In this document: positions 16,501-28,119 of the stretch, piece after piece
Numbering within the stretch: position 1 is the first letter of the stretch
Layout of the letters: every line of letters begins with the position of its first letter
Source: Sarcomyxa edulis
Taxonomy: Eukaryota > Basidiomycota > Agaricomycetes > Agaricales > Mycenaceae
NCBI GenBank assembly: GCA_009761415.1
Contig: QUOL01000002.1
Span: forward strand, 1,426,001-1,490,000
Length of the DNA stretch: 64,000 bases
Direction of reading: 5' to 3'
Notes under the pieces: model-generated
Told to the model about the DNA's origin: nothing
The model's input: only the letters and a program-made list of their open reading frames with translations
Databases searched by the model: none
Program-made: the position numbers and the translations under genes

Positions 16501-17149
16501 TGCCGTTCAAACTCTTGGTCATTAGCCACGTAATGTTTGATAGTCGCAGCGACCTTCTTTGACTGAACGCCGTTGATGTAGGCTGCAGCAATAGTCCCGT
16601 TCAGGTGCGGGTCCTCCGAGAAGGACTCGAAGCCCCGACCACCAAGCGGCGAGCGCTGAGTATTGACTGTTGGGGCTAGTAGAATATGGCAAGACTTCGC
16701 GCGGGCTTCGTCTCCGAGGGCTTCTCCTACTTTAAGAGCTAGGTCAACATCGAAGGATGCACCAAGGCCTGTGGAGGACGGAAAACAGCTCGATGGGACA
16801 CCATTGAAGACTATTTATGGTCAGAGTCAGTGGGGTCATCAGTATAGCATACAGAACATAGACGATAACTCACATTGCGTGCCGCGGACACCATTCGGAC
16901 CTTCGAGTGAGTTCTCAGCATAGTACGACAGCAATACAAAGTCTTCATACCATCACTCATCCTAATCGACGGAATACCAGCTTCTGGAATAGGCTCTGTG
17001 TGCCACCATCCCTATAGAATTCTATTCAGCAGAGAAGCATTTTGGATATAGAGATTCAAGACACTGACGCGACCTGCTAGCAGTTTGATCTTGTTCGGGA
17101 TAGACAATTTTGCGAGGATTTCCTCGACAGTAGAATCAGTGGACGACAT
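13550..17149 (-). CDS. Beta-glucosidase, glycoside hydrolase family 3 with PA14 domain
   Basis: Hydrolyses terminal beta-glucosides by the GH3 retaining mechanism. It begins [16 protein letters not shown] at 17149, without a signal peptide, so it looks intracellular. Then come [16 protein letters not shown] residues near 16880-16960 ([13 protein letters not shown]), the KHYVAND-type segment followed by QEFERQVA near 16500, and the nucleophile Asp in [10 protein letters not shown] near 16000. A PA14 insert is visible at 14900-15060 ([20 protein letters not shown]). GH3 C-terminal marks are [16 protein letters not shown] near 14560-14640 and [16 protein letters not shown] near 13920. The fibronectin-like tail ends in FSWIGL at 13550. 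I estimate 850-870 residues with many short introns. The order GH3-N, PA14 inside GH3-C, FnIII is the usual one for fungal PA14 beta-glucosidases. It is divergent from the RING gene at 17593. Confidence 0.93.
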
Positions 17150-17592
17150 GGTGGTGTTCGATATGGAGCAACGTGTGAACAAGACGATTCGAATACAGTG
17201 GATAGGATGGCAAGCTAGTTAGACCACCGGCAAAACCTCGGAACAATGTCAAGTCATGGGTAAGAGTCAAACGCACCCAGAACACACGTACCTATCTTGT
17301 CTTCTATAGACAGACACAAAGCAACATCTGTAAGCCTTTGTGGAGCTCCCAAAGCGCGTTTTGGCCTGGAATTGCGAGCGCGATCCGGGCGACAACATCG
17401 AATTTCAAAAGAAAAGGCCAAGTGCGCTCAACGCGTGATACACGTGACCATAAATGTTTACGATCACTCCTCTCTTCATCCACTTCCCCACTAAACAATC
17501 CACCCACAAATACTGCCGAATTTCGTAGCCCACAATCCCATCAAATTGATCCTCAGAATCGACATCCTCTGCACACGGTATTATCCTAGAAA
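17150..17592. promoter_or_regulatory. Divergent promoter region, GH3 / RING E3
   Basis: 443 bp lie between the two divergent start codons. Only short chance reading frames are present. The region is inferred to hold both promoters and 5' UTRs; no specific operator was recognised. Confidence 0.5.
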
Positions 17593-19233
17593 ATGGCCCT
17601 CAAAAAGTCAACCAAGTGCGTTCATAGCTCTCGACTTGCATTCCTGGTATTTTGTATCTTTAACATATAAATTTCTTAGAGGCAAAAAACGAGCATACGA
17701 CGAGGATAGGGAAAGTCCAGCGAGCTCATCCTCTTTGTCGCCAGTACCTCCTGATAAGCTTCCGGTGAAGAGACGTACGTGCAGTCCATAGCTACAACCC
17801 TATAAGCAACTAATCTCGTCCACGTAGCTAAACGAGCCGAAACCAGGGAATGTCCTGTATGTAAAGAGCTTATTCCCATACGTCTCTTGGCTGCCCATGC
17901 CGTACTAGAGACGAAACGGGTCGAAGAAATTATTGACAATATAGGATCTACCGAGGTCATGCTCGACGAACGTGAAGAAGGGTGTGTACTCGATCTAAAA
18001 TTGCCTTCGAAAGGCTGCTGCTAATACTTTGACTGTCACAGATCTAGCGCACGAACACGACGATCCGCTGTAAAAGCTCGGAAAGCTATCAACCCACATC
18101 GACATGGGGATGCCATGGATACGGTAGAGTTGTCAGGAAAGGCTATCCGGGTCATTAAGCAGCATAGGAAAAAGAGGCATGCCAAGTTGCGGGAGATGGT
18201 GAAGGAAGATGATGAATCAGGGGATAGAAGAAGTACCCAGAGAGCCGGACCCAGTGGAGAGATCGTATGCCCAGTGTGTTTGAAAACCGTCAGAGGGGAT
18301 GAGGATGTTACGGATGCCCATGTCGATGCATGTCTAGCACACGAGCATGAATTGACGAGATTAGAAGAGGAAAGAAATGCGGAGAGGGAGAGAGAGATGC
18401 TATGGCAAGATGGATTCGAGGAGAATGTTGCAGGCACGAGCGAAAGAATTGGTAATGTCTCTGGTCTAAGAGGTATGTCATGGGTGTCTCGCCATCTACC
18501 ACTTCGATGATACTGACCGAACTTTGTCTGCTTCGTTTTACAGGAGCAGGGTTCCACATAAGGGACCGCAACGAACAAGACATTGAAGATGAAGTTGACG
18601 TGGATGGGGACGACGAAGCCGTTTTCGGAGACGTCCAATTCACAGAAGGAGATATCCTCACTGAAGTCTCGACACGCGCAAGACCGCCTGATGCTAACGA
18701 AGACCTGGAGGTAGAGATCGAAGGCGATAGCGATGACGAAGCGCAGAGAGAGCAAAAGACGTTGAGGGATCTCGTAGCTGAAGGAAAAGTGGTCAAAAGG
18801 AGGACCACCACTCCAGGAGGGTCAGGCGATGTAGAAGCTGTCAAAGCTAAGATGGAGGAGGTAATGGGAGTAGGAGATGCCGATAAAATGGATATTGCCG
18901 TCAATTCAGCGCGGAGACAAGGAGACTCAAGTGCCTTGGTTATTGCATTGGACGAGAAGGTTAAGCATCTGGTGAGCACGATCGTGACAGATTTCCATGT
19001 TTCTTACGGTATCCTGATACATTCTTATGACTCAGGAATCTGTACGAATATCATCGTCGACATCCCTCCTCTGTCGAATATGTCTTGATCCATACAACGA
19101 GCCTACGGTGTCCACTGGATGCTGGCATACCTGTTGTCGAGAATGCTGGTTAAGATGTCTGGGTTCGACGAAGCTTTGTCCGATATGCAAGAGGATTACG
19201 GGGGCCACAGAGTTGCGGAGGATATACTTATAA
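17593..19233 (+). CDS. RNF220-like RING-type E3 ubiquitin ligase
   Basis: Predicted E3 ubiquitin ligase. Exon 1 (17593-17615) encodes MALKKSTK, joining after a 70-nt intron to GKKRAYDEDRESPASSSS. Two CxxC..H zinc-binding modules follow: ECPVCKELIPIRLLAAHA (17850-17900) and CPVCLKTVRGDEDVTDAHVD (18269-18328). An acidic linker comes next, then a C-terminal RING: CRICLDPYNEP, GCWHTCCRECWLRCLG and CPICKRITG (19060-19203), ending ELRRIYL at 19233. The spacing, the GCWH..C..CWL..LG core and the ending LRRIYL match the RNF220 family known from animals. I estimate about 430 residues. Substrates are unknown. The two upstream Cys/His modules could bind zinc and recognise substrate, which is inference. 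Confidence 0.85.
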
Positions 19234-20169
19234 ATATACTCTTATTTTGACTTGCGCGTCGACTACATTCCTCAAAAGTTTGATCTGTCCGAGAATGTAA
19301 TCAGTGTCATGAATGGGTGAACGGTGATTTCCAGCAGAAACTTTGAAGAGAATATGAAGGCTCATATCTGGCCTTGTCAAGTCCGCATATCGACTCTCAT
19401 CCCGCCTAAACCAGTATCCAAATGAATACGGTTACAACTAGAAGAGAGCGTTTGCACCCGAGTTGGGTGGATCAGGATACAGTCGAAACGACTGCACCAC
19501 CACGACATATATAATCACCGCCTACAGATCATTTGGATAAAGTACTCACCAGTATCAATGTTCGAACTGCAGGAACGGTCCAATTGCGTCAATCACAGAC
19601 GAGAAAACATCCTAGATTTCAGGGTTGACGCAGACACAGGACGGGATAGCAAACCCCTTTTATTATATATAGGTCTATATGGAGGATCAACTTCCAAGAC
19701 GCCTCATGCAAGGGGGCTGATAAGTCTATGCAACGAATACCGTCAGTAGTAGTACTTGAAAAAAGACAAGGTATATGTGGACGCACTTAATCAAGGAAGG
19801 TTGAGGGTTACTCCGCGTAAATCCAACATAAATGATAAGAGGTATCCATCCGTAATGCAGAACAGTCTATACAGATTAGGTGTCCGGTGAGCAGGGCCTC
19901 GACGAAGGATGAAAAAACATCAAACATACGCGGGAAATCTCGACGATTTTCGCGAAGCGTTCCTATTGACTAACGGGTCAGTATCGCTAGAAATAAAGGT
20001 ATGTACGTTCCACGCACCCTTGCTTCTTCTGAGGGGACCAACATGTTAACGAAGTTGAGGAAAGAAGTCAACGCAGGCAAATCGGGGAGACGAAGACTTT
20101 CGGCAACTCCCGAACGACGTTCCACAACATTTTTGGCTGTCCTCGACTTTGACTGCAAAACTCATAAAA
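19234..20169. other. Intergenic region, RING E3 to eIF3f
   Basis: About 940 bp between two plus-strand genes. It should contain the 3' UTR of the RING gene and the eIF3f promoter. I found only short chance reading frames (longest about 60 codons at 19558) and no recognisable RNA gene or repeat. Confidence 0.5.
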
Positions 20170-21404
20170 ATGCCTCTCGGACCATCCTCTTCGGCAATCC
20201 ACATCCAAAATGTCTTCCCAGGAGCAACAGCTACTTCCCCGTACGTCGCCAGTAGCAAAATTCCACAAAAATCTAATATACTTATATTGATCTTGACCTT
20301 GACAGACGCACACCTACGAGTGTAACAATCCACCCAGTAGCCCTTTTCTCCATTCTTGACCACTACCTTCGGCGCACAGATGCCCAGGACCGTGTCATTG
20401 GAACTCTTCTCGGGACACGCACGGAAACGGAGGTGGAGGTCCGCTCCTCGTTTGCGGTGTTGCATAGCGAGACAAGCGAACAGGTCGCTGTGGATATGGA
20501 ATATCACAGGACGATGTATGAACTGCATCATAAGGTTAATCCAAAGGAGGTCATCGTCGGATGGTGCGTTCATATAATACTCACAATCCGGGTGTCTTCA
20601 CGTCCGGAAGCATCTATGTCATTTAGTATTCATGGGGCGAATGGCTCACGGAGAATGATTTTACTTCAGGTATTCAACAGGATCAAACCTCAACACTTAT
20701 TCAGCCCTCATCCAAAATTTCTACTCGCAAGAAACGGCGCCTCACCAAGCCATCCACGTCGCACTCAACACCGGGGTTCAAGAGGGTGAACAGCCTGGTG
20801 TCAATGCATACGTTAGGTATGTTGTACTGACAGCAACAACATGTATTCAATATTCACAATTCATGGCGCAGCTCTCCGGTAGGTGTATTCCCGAAACCTG
20901 AGAACTGTGTTTTCGTCCCTGTACCTGTGGAACTTCGATTCCACGACGCAGAAAGAAGTGGTCGTACGTTATCTTGTTTTCTCTTTATCTCCAAATTTCG
21001 CTCATCCAGCTTTTTAGTCGACCTCTTGACGAACACCGCAACCGCTTCCTCCTCCACAACGTCGCAACCAATAACCGATCTCGAGATCTTGGAGCGATCC
21101 ATCCTGACCGTCTCAGACATGCTCGATCGTGTTCTTTCATACGTCCGATCTGTCCTTTCTGGAGAGGTAAAAGGTGACCCAGCGGTGGGAAGATATCTGA
21201 TGGATACCCTCGGTGCGAGCACGGATGATTTGGAAAAGGGAGGCTTCAACGCGAGCCTGCAGGTACGCCCGCTTTCGTGTCTAACGGTTGTTTTCTGCGC
21301 TCATCGTGGTTCTTCAGGATACGCTAATGGTGTCGTACCTGGCAAATCTCGTGCGGTCTCAAGCAGAGGTCTCGTCCCGACTCGCGTTGGCCACAGCATT
21401 GTAG
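20170..21404 (+). CDS. Translation initiation factor eIF3 subunit F
   Basis: MPN-domain subunit of eIF3, cytoplasmic, part of the 40S-bound initiation complex. The ATG at 20170 gives [19 protein letters not shown], which splices across an intron (about 20240-20304) into [19 protein letters not shown]. Two overlapping downstream ATGs run out of frame after splicing, which decides this start. Next are [20 protein letters not shown] and [20 protein letters not shown] (20390-20565). The zinc-binding JAMM residues HxH..D are absent, as is usual for eIF3f. After several short introns the C-terminal exons encode the helical tail ([20 protein letters not shown]) and [20 protein letters not shown], ending at TAG 21402-21404. 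I estimate about 290 residues. It faces UreF tail to tail, with only 30 bp between stop codons. Confidence 0.94.
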
Positions 21405-21434
21405 TCATTCATGTTTATAAATGGGTGACAGTAC

Positions 21435-22356
21435 TTAACTGTTGAAAATGCGTGAATGCTGTAGGTCATGCCGAGCTGCGAGGATTTCTCCGAGTGGCCA
21501 TGTCGTTGCCGGTCCGTGTATTGTAGCATCAAACGACATATTAGTGTTGGATATTCCAGTCCGCAGGTCTTTGCATTTTCCCGCTTCCGCTGCGACGAGA
21601 GGTCGAACGGCATGAAGGAGAATTTGTTGTGCTCCGTATGGACCGACTGTGTTGAGGCGAACTGAAGCCGAGAGAAGACTACGCGCGTGTAAGAAGAGGT
21701 GGAGGTATTGAGTGCGCTCTGTTGGTTTGTGTCAGCGCTGTCCCTCTGAAGTAGTGGCAAAATTTACCTAATGTGAGACCGAGAGCAGCAGTCAAGACAC
21801 CCCAACATATGGGGAGGTGACCATGGGTATCCTCCTTCCTGACCATGAGTTTTAGTCGGTCGATCAGTGCATTCAGTCGAAGTTCTCTTGTCTGCTGAGT
21901 TGTGGATTCCGGGGGAGATACAGAGCTGGGTCTGGAGAAGCCCTTCGTGTACAGCGTAAGGAGAGCGACACCTTGAGATTTTGATGCACGTCTTGCGACG
22001 TGATTGAGGGTCATGGTGCTGTAAAGTTCGTCGAGGGCCGTAAGATTTTCCAACACCTGTTCGATTTCGATATCATCCCGACAAAATTTCTCTACTTCAT
22101 GATGGGCATCTGAAACAAATGGCAGAGCGCTACGAGCATAGGTCGAGAGACTGTCGCGAATGAAAGATATTGTCCCGCTGTCGGATGAAGCAGCAATGAA
22201 ACCGTGTTTGACATAGGACTCGAGACCGGAAGATGCGACAAAGGAGCCTGTTGGGAGATTGCTATCAGAGAGAAGTAGCATGATATACGCTTCATTGTCG
22301 TCCCCGACGTCCCCGAGGCGATAGTGGCTGTCACGGTTGTCGTTGTCGTCGTCCAT
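21435..22356 (-). CDS. Urease accessory protein UreF
   Basis: Part of the UreD-UreF-UreG complex that delivers nickel to apo-urease, allowing urea use as nitrogen source. The minus-strand exon from 22356 reads MDDDNDNRDSHYRLG and then the UreF core LLLSDSNLPTGSFVASSGLE (22200-22270). This is followed by helices with LDELYSTMTLNHVARRAS and the segment HGHLPICWGVLTAALGLTL (about 21780-21830). After one intron the C-terminal exon includes QYLHLFLHARSLLSASVRLN and ends HDLQHSRIFNS at TAA 21435-21437. I estimate about 290 residues. The reading frame is open further upstream to 22407 but without an ATG there; 22356 is the first ATG. Urease itself is not in this window. Confidence 0.92.
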
Positions 22357-22606
22357 GGCGGTGAGCAGGTCGCCGGTTGACGGTGAGCAAGCTACCCGGA
22401 ACGGCAATCTTGGTGCCGGCGCCGGCCTCAGTAGACACTCCGAGTTGTCCGAGGTCAGTCATCTTTGCCATCAACCGCTCGAATCTCCCAAGCGTCAAGT
22501 GCTATAGAGACGTCGGCCTTTCCTTCACAGTAATTGCACAAGTATACCACTAGAGCAATTCGAATTCTAGAGCGACTAGCAAATTATAGAGGACTCTCAC
22601 AAGCCC
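22357..22606. promoter_or_regulatory. Divergent promoter, UreF / AFG1-like
   Basis: 250 bp between divergent start codons, inferred to carry both promoters. No binding motif was identified with confidence. Confidence 0.5.
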
Positions 22607-24648
22607 ATGAGAGCAGCTCGCACCATTCTTACAGCGACTCGCCGTCGATCCTCAATAGCATCCATAAACCGACTCCCTTGTATCTCCCACAAGGTCCATT
22701 CCAGGTCCATCGGCAGCCATGGGAGATCATTCAACTCGTCCTTAGCCACACACCCGCGTACTGGGTCTGACTTCGTTCCCAAGTCGGCGTTAGAAGGAGC
22801 AGCTCTTAATGGAACCGAAGCAGTTATAAGTCATGGTGAGTTGAATACTTGGAATGATATGGCTTTGAGTTTCTAAAACATCAGATACACAGGATCCTTG
22901 ACACCATTCCAGCAATATCACAAACTCATAGATTCCGGGGTATTGAGAGGCGATCCACACCAAACACGTATTATCTGGAATCTGCAGACCCTACACGATC
23001 AGCTTGTCAATTATAACCCACCTCCCATTTACGTTCCCTCGTCTTCAACTTCGCTGGCAAGTCTTTGTATATCAACTCTCACATCTACTTCTCACCGTTC
23101 GATATTTATAGATATCTCGATTCTTCACCCGTGAACCCGCTCCTCCTACTGGACCACCATCTAACGCTCCAAAAGGTCTCTATCTCTACGGAGATGTAGG
23201 AACAGGCAAGACGATGCTCATGGACTTGTTCTATCAAACACTCCCTCCGTCGATCAAGAGAAAACGGCGCGTGCATTTCCACGCCTTTATGATCGACGTG
23301 CATAAACGAGTGCATGCTGCTCAGCTTGCGTTAGGGTTCGGTGGAGGAGATTCGATTCTCCCAGTTGCCCGCGATCTGGCAAATGAAGCATACGTACTTT
23401 GCTTTGACGAATTTCAGGTCGGTGAGTCGGTGTTCACATCCCAATAATTGATATTGACGTGTTCCTTTTTTTTTATCGAAAGGTCACGGACATAGCAGAT
23501 GCTATGATTCTTAGACGATTGCTAGAGAATCTGATGAATTTCGGCGTGGTGTGTGTGATGACATCCAAGTCAGTAAACCATTTTCGGTGCCAGTACACAG
23601 TACAAATTTTCTCCATACAGTCGACACCCAGATGACCTTTACAAGAACGGCATCCAGCGGTCCAGCTTCATCCCAGCCATCGAACTCCTCAAATCACAAT
23701 TTGAAGTGACTGATCTCGACTCTGGAACCGGTCTGTTCATCTCGCAGAGATCTGCGTAGTCACCTACTTATACTCTCATATATTGCAGATTACAGAAGAG
23801 TACCTCGTGCGCTTTCACACGTATACTATCACCCTCTCTCTCGTGAAAATGAGATCGAGATCAACAAGCTTTTCCAATCATTAGCCGCCGCCGACCCTTC
23901 TGACCCTCCTATACATAATCGCAAACTTCATACGTGGGGTCGTACATTATTGGTACCAGAAAGCACGAGCAAGGTTGCCAAATTCAAATTTGATGACCTC
24001 TGCGGGAAGCCTTTGAGTGCGGCTGACTACTTAGAGGTGACAAAGACGTTCGGGACCGTCTTTTTGCTGGATATCCCGAAATTGGGAATGGATAGAAAGG
24101 ATTTGGTTTGTAAATTTCCTCAGTGGTATATCTATGCTTGTTAACCAGACTACATATCTTCGTTCTTCAGGCTCGACGGTTCATCACATTTATCGATGGT
24201 ACGTATCATACATTTTGAATGCGCGTCTGATAACACGCATTGACTTGTATCTGGTCTCTACAGCATGTTACGAGAGCAAGGTATGTTCTTCCGCGACATT
24301 GAAATAAAAAATACCACCAACTCACTTTTCAACTCCAGACGAAGCTCTTCGTTACATCTGAAGTACCAGTATTCCAAGTATTCTCGGGTGAACCCAGTTC
24401 CAACTCGACCATCACAGACCACATGCGTAGTGTAATGGACGATCTTGTACGTTCCATTCCTTCCGTCCTTTCTGTTCTCCAAGCTCACCCAATCTCTCGG
24501 CGGCGGATCACAGGGTCTGTCTAATGATATCGTCGGGAGCAGTTCTATATTCTCGGGTGAAGAGGAAGTCTTCGCATTTGCCCGAGCTTGTTCACGACTG
24601 GTACAGATGGGGAGTAAAGAGTGGGCGGAGACTGCTGGACAACTATAG
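22607..24648 (+). CDS. AFG1: AFG1/LACE1-type mitochondrial AAA ATPase
   Basis: Mitochondrial inner-membrane-associated ATPase implicated in turnover of misfolded mitochondrial proteins. It begins MRAARTILTATRRRSSIASI, an Arg/Ser-rich amphipathic presequence typical of mitochondrial import. After an intron comes LTPFQQYHKLIDSGVLRGDP, then Walker A GDVGTGKTMLMDLFY (23188-23232), HFHAFMIDVHKRVH, and Walker B LCFDEFQVTDIADAM split by an intron (about 23397-23500). The sensor segment TSNRHPDDLYKNGIQR is at 23565-23660. The C-terminus carries FKFDDLCGKPLSAADYLEV and AWAETAGQL-like residues (MGSKEWAETAGQL), with the stop at 24646-24648. I estimate about 530 residues and eight or so introns. Domain order and spacing match the AFG1 family throughout. 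Confidence 0.94.
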
Positions 24649-27600
24649 AGTTGTCCTGAGATACGAGGGTCGCGCTCGGGTCTGGTTCGGTTACATTCTC
24701 ACTACACTGGTTTTCGATTTTTGATCTACTTACATGCGTATTTATTCCATCTTTCCATCGCTACTTCCAGACCTTACGAGTACATATGTATATATTGTAT
24801 CGCGGAACCACTAATTTTATCGGCTGCTCGTCTAGATATCTACTTCCACGTCGATATTGGAAGCCGTCAGTATGCGTTGTTTTCTATCACTATCTTCGAG
24901 CTCTTCCACTACGGCGAATGAGACTTGGACTGGGAAGGAAGTTGCTTGGGCTGCCAGCTCTAGTGTGGCGTAGGTACACAGAGACGGAGATTTTCTCTAG
25001 GGACATTACTGACCGGCCATATTCTTAAGAAAATTACTTCACGGGTAGGAGTATGCGACGGCTTCATCGACGGGTCTTCGAGCATACTAGTATTTATGTG
25101 GATCAAATTTTGAGAATATAGCTAACAAAATGATGTATGTTGCGAATTAAATTTGACCAAGATTCCGAATGCTGCTTGTCAATGTTGTAGAATTGAAGAA
25201 GAGGTGGCCTTTCATGTCCTCGTTGTGGTCTCGCAGAAAGAGAACGGTGTAATGAGTTCCAAGCCCACGCAGGGAGAATCCTCGTTCGAATCAGCACCGA
25301 CGGAAAACCTAGCATGCTTGAAGGGTAAATACATCGGTGGGAAATATGGTAGTCCGGTCAGACAATACTTGCTAAACAAGAGTCGTTTGGATACTAGCAA
25401 TTGGGATCTGATGACTGTTCCAACGTACGTATGGAACGAAGCCGCCTGAGGGATCAACTCACAACTCCGAGTCCAAGAACTGCACTTCTGGAAGCAGACA
25501 CATACCGCATGTCATGGTGGGAGAGCGGTCATTGACCCCGAGGAGATAGTGTCTGATTCTGATTTTGACAAGAATGTTCAGCGTTTTGGTGAATGATTAT
25601 GAAGTGTAGACAGACAAGGAACAGGCACATCAACGTCGGGAAGCTCTACACGGCGAAACTGCGGCGTGTAGGCATAAATAGGACAAAAAGGCTGAGAGGC
25701 CACCCCGGAATAACACAGAGTAAGATCTGAGGTGATTGACACTCATCGGCAGTCAGCATTTCACAAAATCCGAAGCAGCCGGTACGAGCATACTAGGTCA
25801 CATGAGCCTCATAACCCAGCGCTTTGAGATACTCCCCACGCATGGTGCGTACTATAGGGAGCTTCAGCTTAAACATTCGAGCCGCGACAACAGTGAAGTT
25901 TGAACCAACCTATCAAAAGATGATGACACCCTAGCGCCACCCTGAGGAGCAATGATAAGCTGGAAGAAATCTTAACAACGATGGGAGACCGTGTCGCAGC
26001 ATAGACTAACGTCAATGGAGCAGGGGTAGAACACGTATCGTACCTTGAGACCCTGATAGAGGTAGCATTGATGACATGATGTTTGAGGCACTGATGAGAG
26101 TCTCTCAATTGTACCGATAGTCAGATGGTTGAATGGAAGTCAAAAGCCTAGTTCTGGATTCCGTCTGGACCATGAAAGGGAAGCCCCAAGTCACTTTAAG
26201 CTCGCACACCTCTGGTGGTCCTGCTCATTGCCCGTCAAAGATGTGTCTCTTCGAATGAGTCTAAGACACGCCATGTCTTTGAATCATTCGAGGTAGCATC
26301 CAATCTTGGAAAAATTTCGCAAGGAGGACGTGGGAGGTCACAAAATCATCGTATTGATCGCGTCAGGCCTCTCAGCACCAGGATAGGTATAGGAAGAAGT
26401 GTCTCAAAGTGCCTGATGAACTGTGTGGAAAATAAACATGAGTCTTAGTAGGACGGTCATTGAGGCTAGTGGACAAGAGTCACGATTCCCTGTTTCGGAC
26501 TTCAGCAGGGCCGTGCATAACAAGTGTACATCGGCTTGACATCGGCAGGATTTTCGAATCGCCGTCTTGCTGCCGTCGCAATTTGATTTTCGCCGTCCGA
26601 CTCTGACCAGCTGCAGGCGTCTATGACTTGACATTAACGCCAAGGTTAGACATTTGACATTCGTATAATCAGGATGTCTATATCGAAGAATCTCCATCGG
26701 TGAACGCAACATCGCGAACCTCGCGAACGTCCGGACCATACCCCGGAGTCATAGGATTTCGGACCAAATGGCGCGTCTACCTTATTACTAGACTGTCTCG
26801 TAGACTTGATGTGGCTATAGCTAGGTCCCACCAGATTACCTGGCTCTGGACAATCCGTGGATTTTCTCTGTCGTCGATCACCGACGATTCATTTCCAAAG
26901 ACGTGGTCACTTGACATTGATTCTGCGTCCTGTTCGCAGTCTCGAAGTATGAAGGGACTGTGTAGAAAACAACAATCTGAGTGAGTTCCTTTCTTGTAGA
27001 TACCCCTGTCTTCGAGTCTGCTTATTCGAGACCCATCGATTGGATCACATATTGTAGTACCTTGATGTTCATGCGCGACCGAAGTCTCATATCCGTCTTT
27101 GTCTTCTGCGGATATTGCTTGGTTTCATAATACCCTTGAAAAGCGCTGAAAAGCACCCTGTCGAAGTGTTCCGGCAATCGCTATAAAGACCCCGCTCCTT
27201 CTTCCGGGCCAAACATGGGACGAACGCTGCGAAAGCAGTAGTATTGCTTTGTGCTTTCTGCAACTGCCATGCACGTTCCCCACACTCTCGGGCTTCTGTG
27301 GAGATGCGAGTTTGTCGCAGCAGTTGTCTTTGGCTATTGGCTCTTCCATTCTTCCTCTGTGCCTTTGGGAACCTCTCGTTGTTTCCTCGTTGAGACTGTT
27401 CCCTCCCATGTTTTGACAGGTAAGTGTCTCCGACCATGGTCGGGGGGCTCGCATGACCTGGACCACCACTTTTACATCACGTTTTGAATGACATTTCGTG
27501 AGTTTTACATCGTTTTACGTTCTGCTCCGTGCACTCGATAATTATTTTGAGGAACCCAATGATTCTGGTCCTTCAACAAAGTACAGTGTGATATCTATAG

Positions 27601-27864
27601 CAGTGCCGAATGATGCCGGCCTGCTCTATGTGTTCCTCCAACAATGTCTTGAATCTGGACACTGTCTGACCAGACCTCCTTCCTTAATCTCTATCCAGAT
27701 ACTTCCGCCTCTTCGCCCTTCAAGTCGCCACACGCACGTTCTGGGAAATTAGTTTCCACCCTATACCATTCAAAAGGCTGACTCGATTGACTGAAAAGCT
27801 CCAACACAGTGCCATCCTTTGCACACCACAGCTATCACTGCTAACTGCCTCAATCGCTCTCAAT
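24649..27864. other. Gene-poor region, 3.2 kb
   Basis: No reading frame above about 115 codons appears on either strand, and none of the short frames resembles a known protein or can be chained into one by plausible introns. I see no transposase or reverse transcriptase remnant, no terminal repeats and no tRNA. The left end must hold the AFG1 3' UTR. The remainder may be untranslated RNA, decayed sequence or a long promoter; nothing in the sequence decides between these. Confidence 0.45.
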
Positions 27865-28119
27865 ATGCAACTCGCGTCGTTCATCGCTCTCGCTATCGTA
27901 GCTATCGTTGGAAATACTCGGGCTGCTAGTGTCCCCGGAATCGAGGCTAGGCAATGCCTCACAGAACTTGCGTTCTGTGCTTCGACCACCCAATGCTGCG
28001 CGCCGTTCGTCTGCGGCCAGATCTTCATTGACAATATTCCCTTCAAGGTAAGTGGATATCACTCTGTATCTTATTTATATATACTCAGGCTCCTTGACTA
28101 GGCTTGCATCCCTTCTTAA
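27865..28119 (+). CDS. Small secreted cysteine-rich protein (cystine-knot-like spacing)
   Basis: Unrecognised 66-residue protein from two exons (27865-28047 and 28102-28119), joined by a 54-nt intron with a perfect GTAAGT donor. It starts MQLASFIALAIVAIVGNTRA, a clear signal peptide with Ala at the predicted cleavage site, followed by a short propeptide-like SVPGIEAR. The mature part has six cysteines in the order C-C-CC-C-C (CLTELAFC, TTQCCAPFVC, then FKACIPS), the arrangement seen in inhibitor-cystine-knot peptides. The sixth cysteine is supplied only by the tiny second exon, which supports the intron. The basic Arg before the first Cys could be a processing site. The function is unknown. 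It could be an effector-like, signalling or defence peptide, and nothing in the sequence chooses. It stands alone in a gene-poor region. Confidence 0.72.

Noticed and set aside
18036..18979. Two long minus-strand open frames (239 and 223 codons)
   Set aside because: Antisense to the acidic linker of the RING E3 gene; no family resemblance, and the plus-strand frame has zinc motifs on both sides.
20210..20240. Alternative ATG ([10 protein letters not shown]) for eIF3f
   Set aside because: After the first intron is removed it meets a stop codon within a few residues, whereas ATG 20170 reads into the MPN domain.
22357..22407. Longer UreF N-terminus
   Set aside because: The frame is open, but its first codon is TTG and no ATG lies upstream of 22356.
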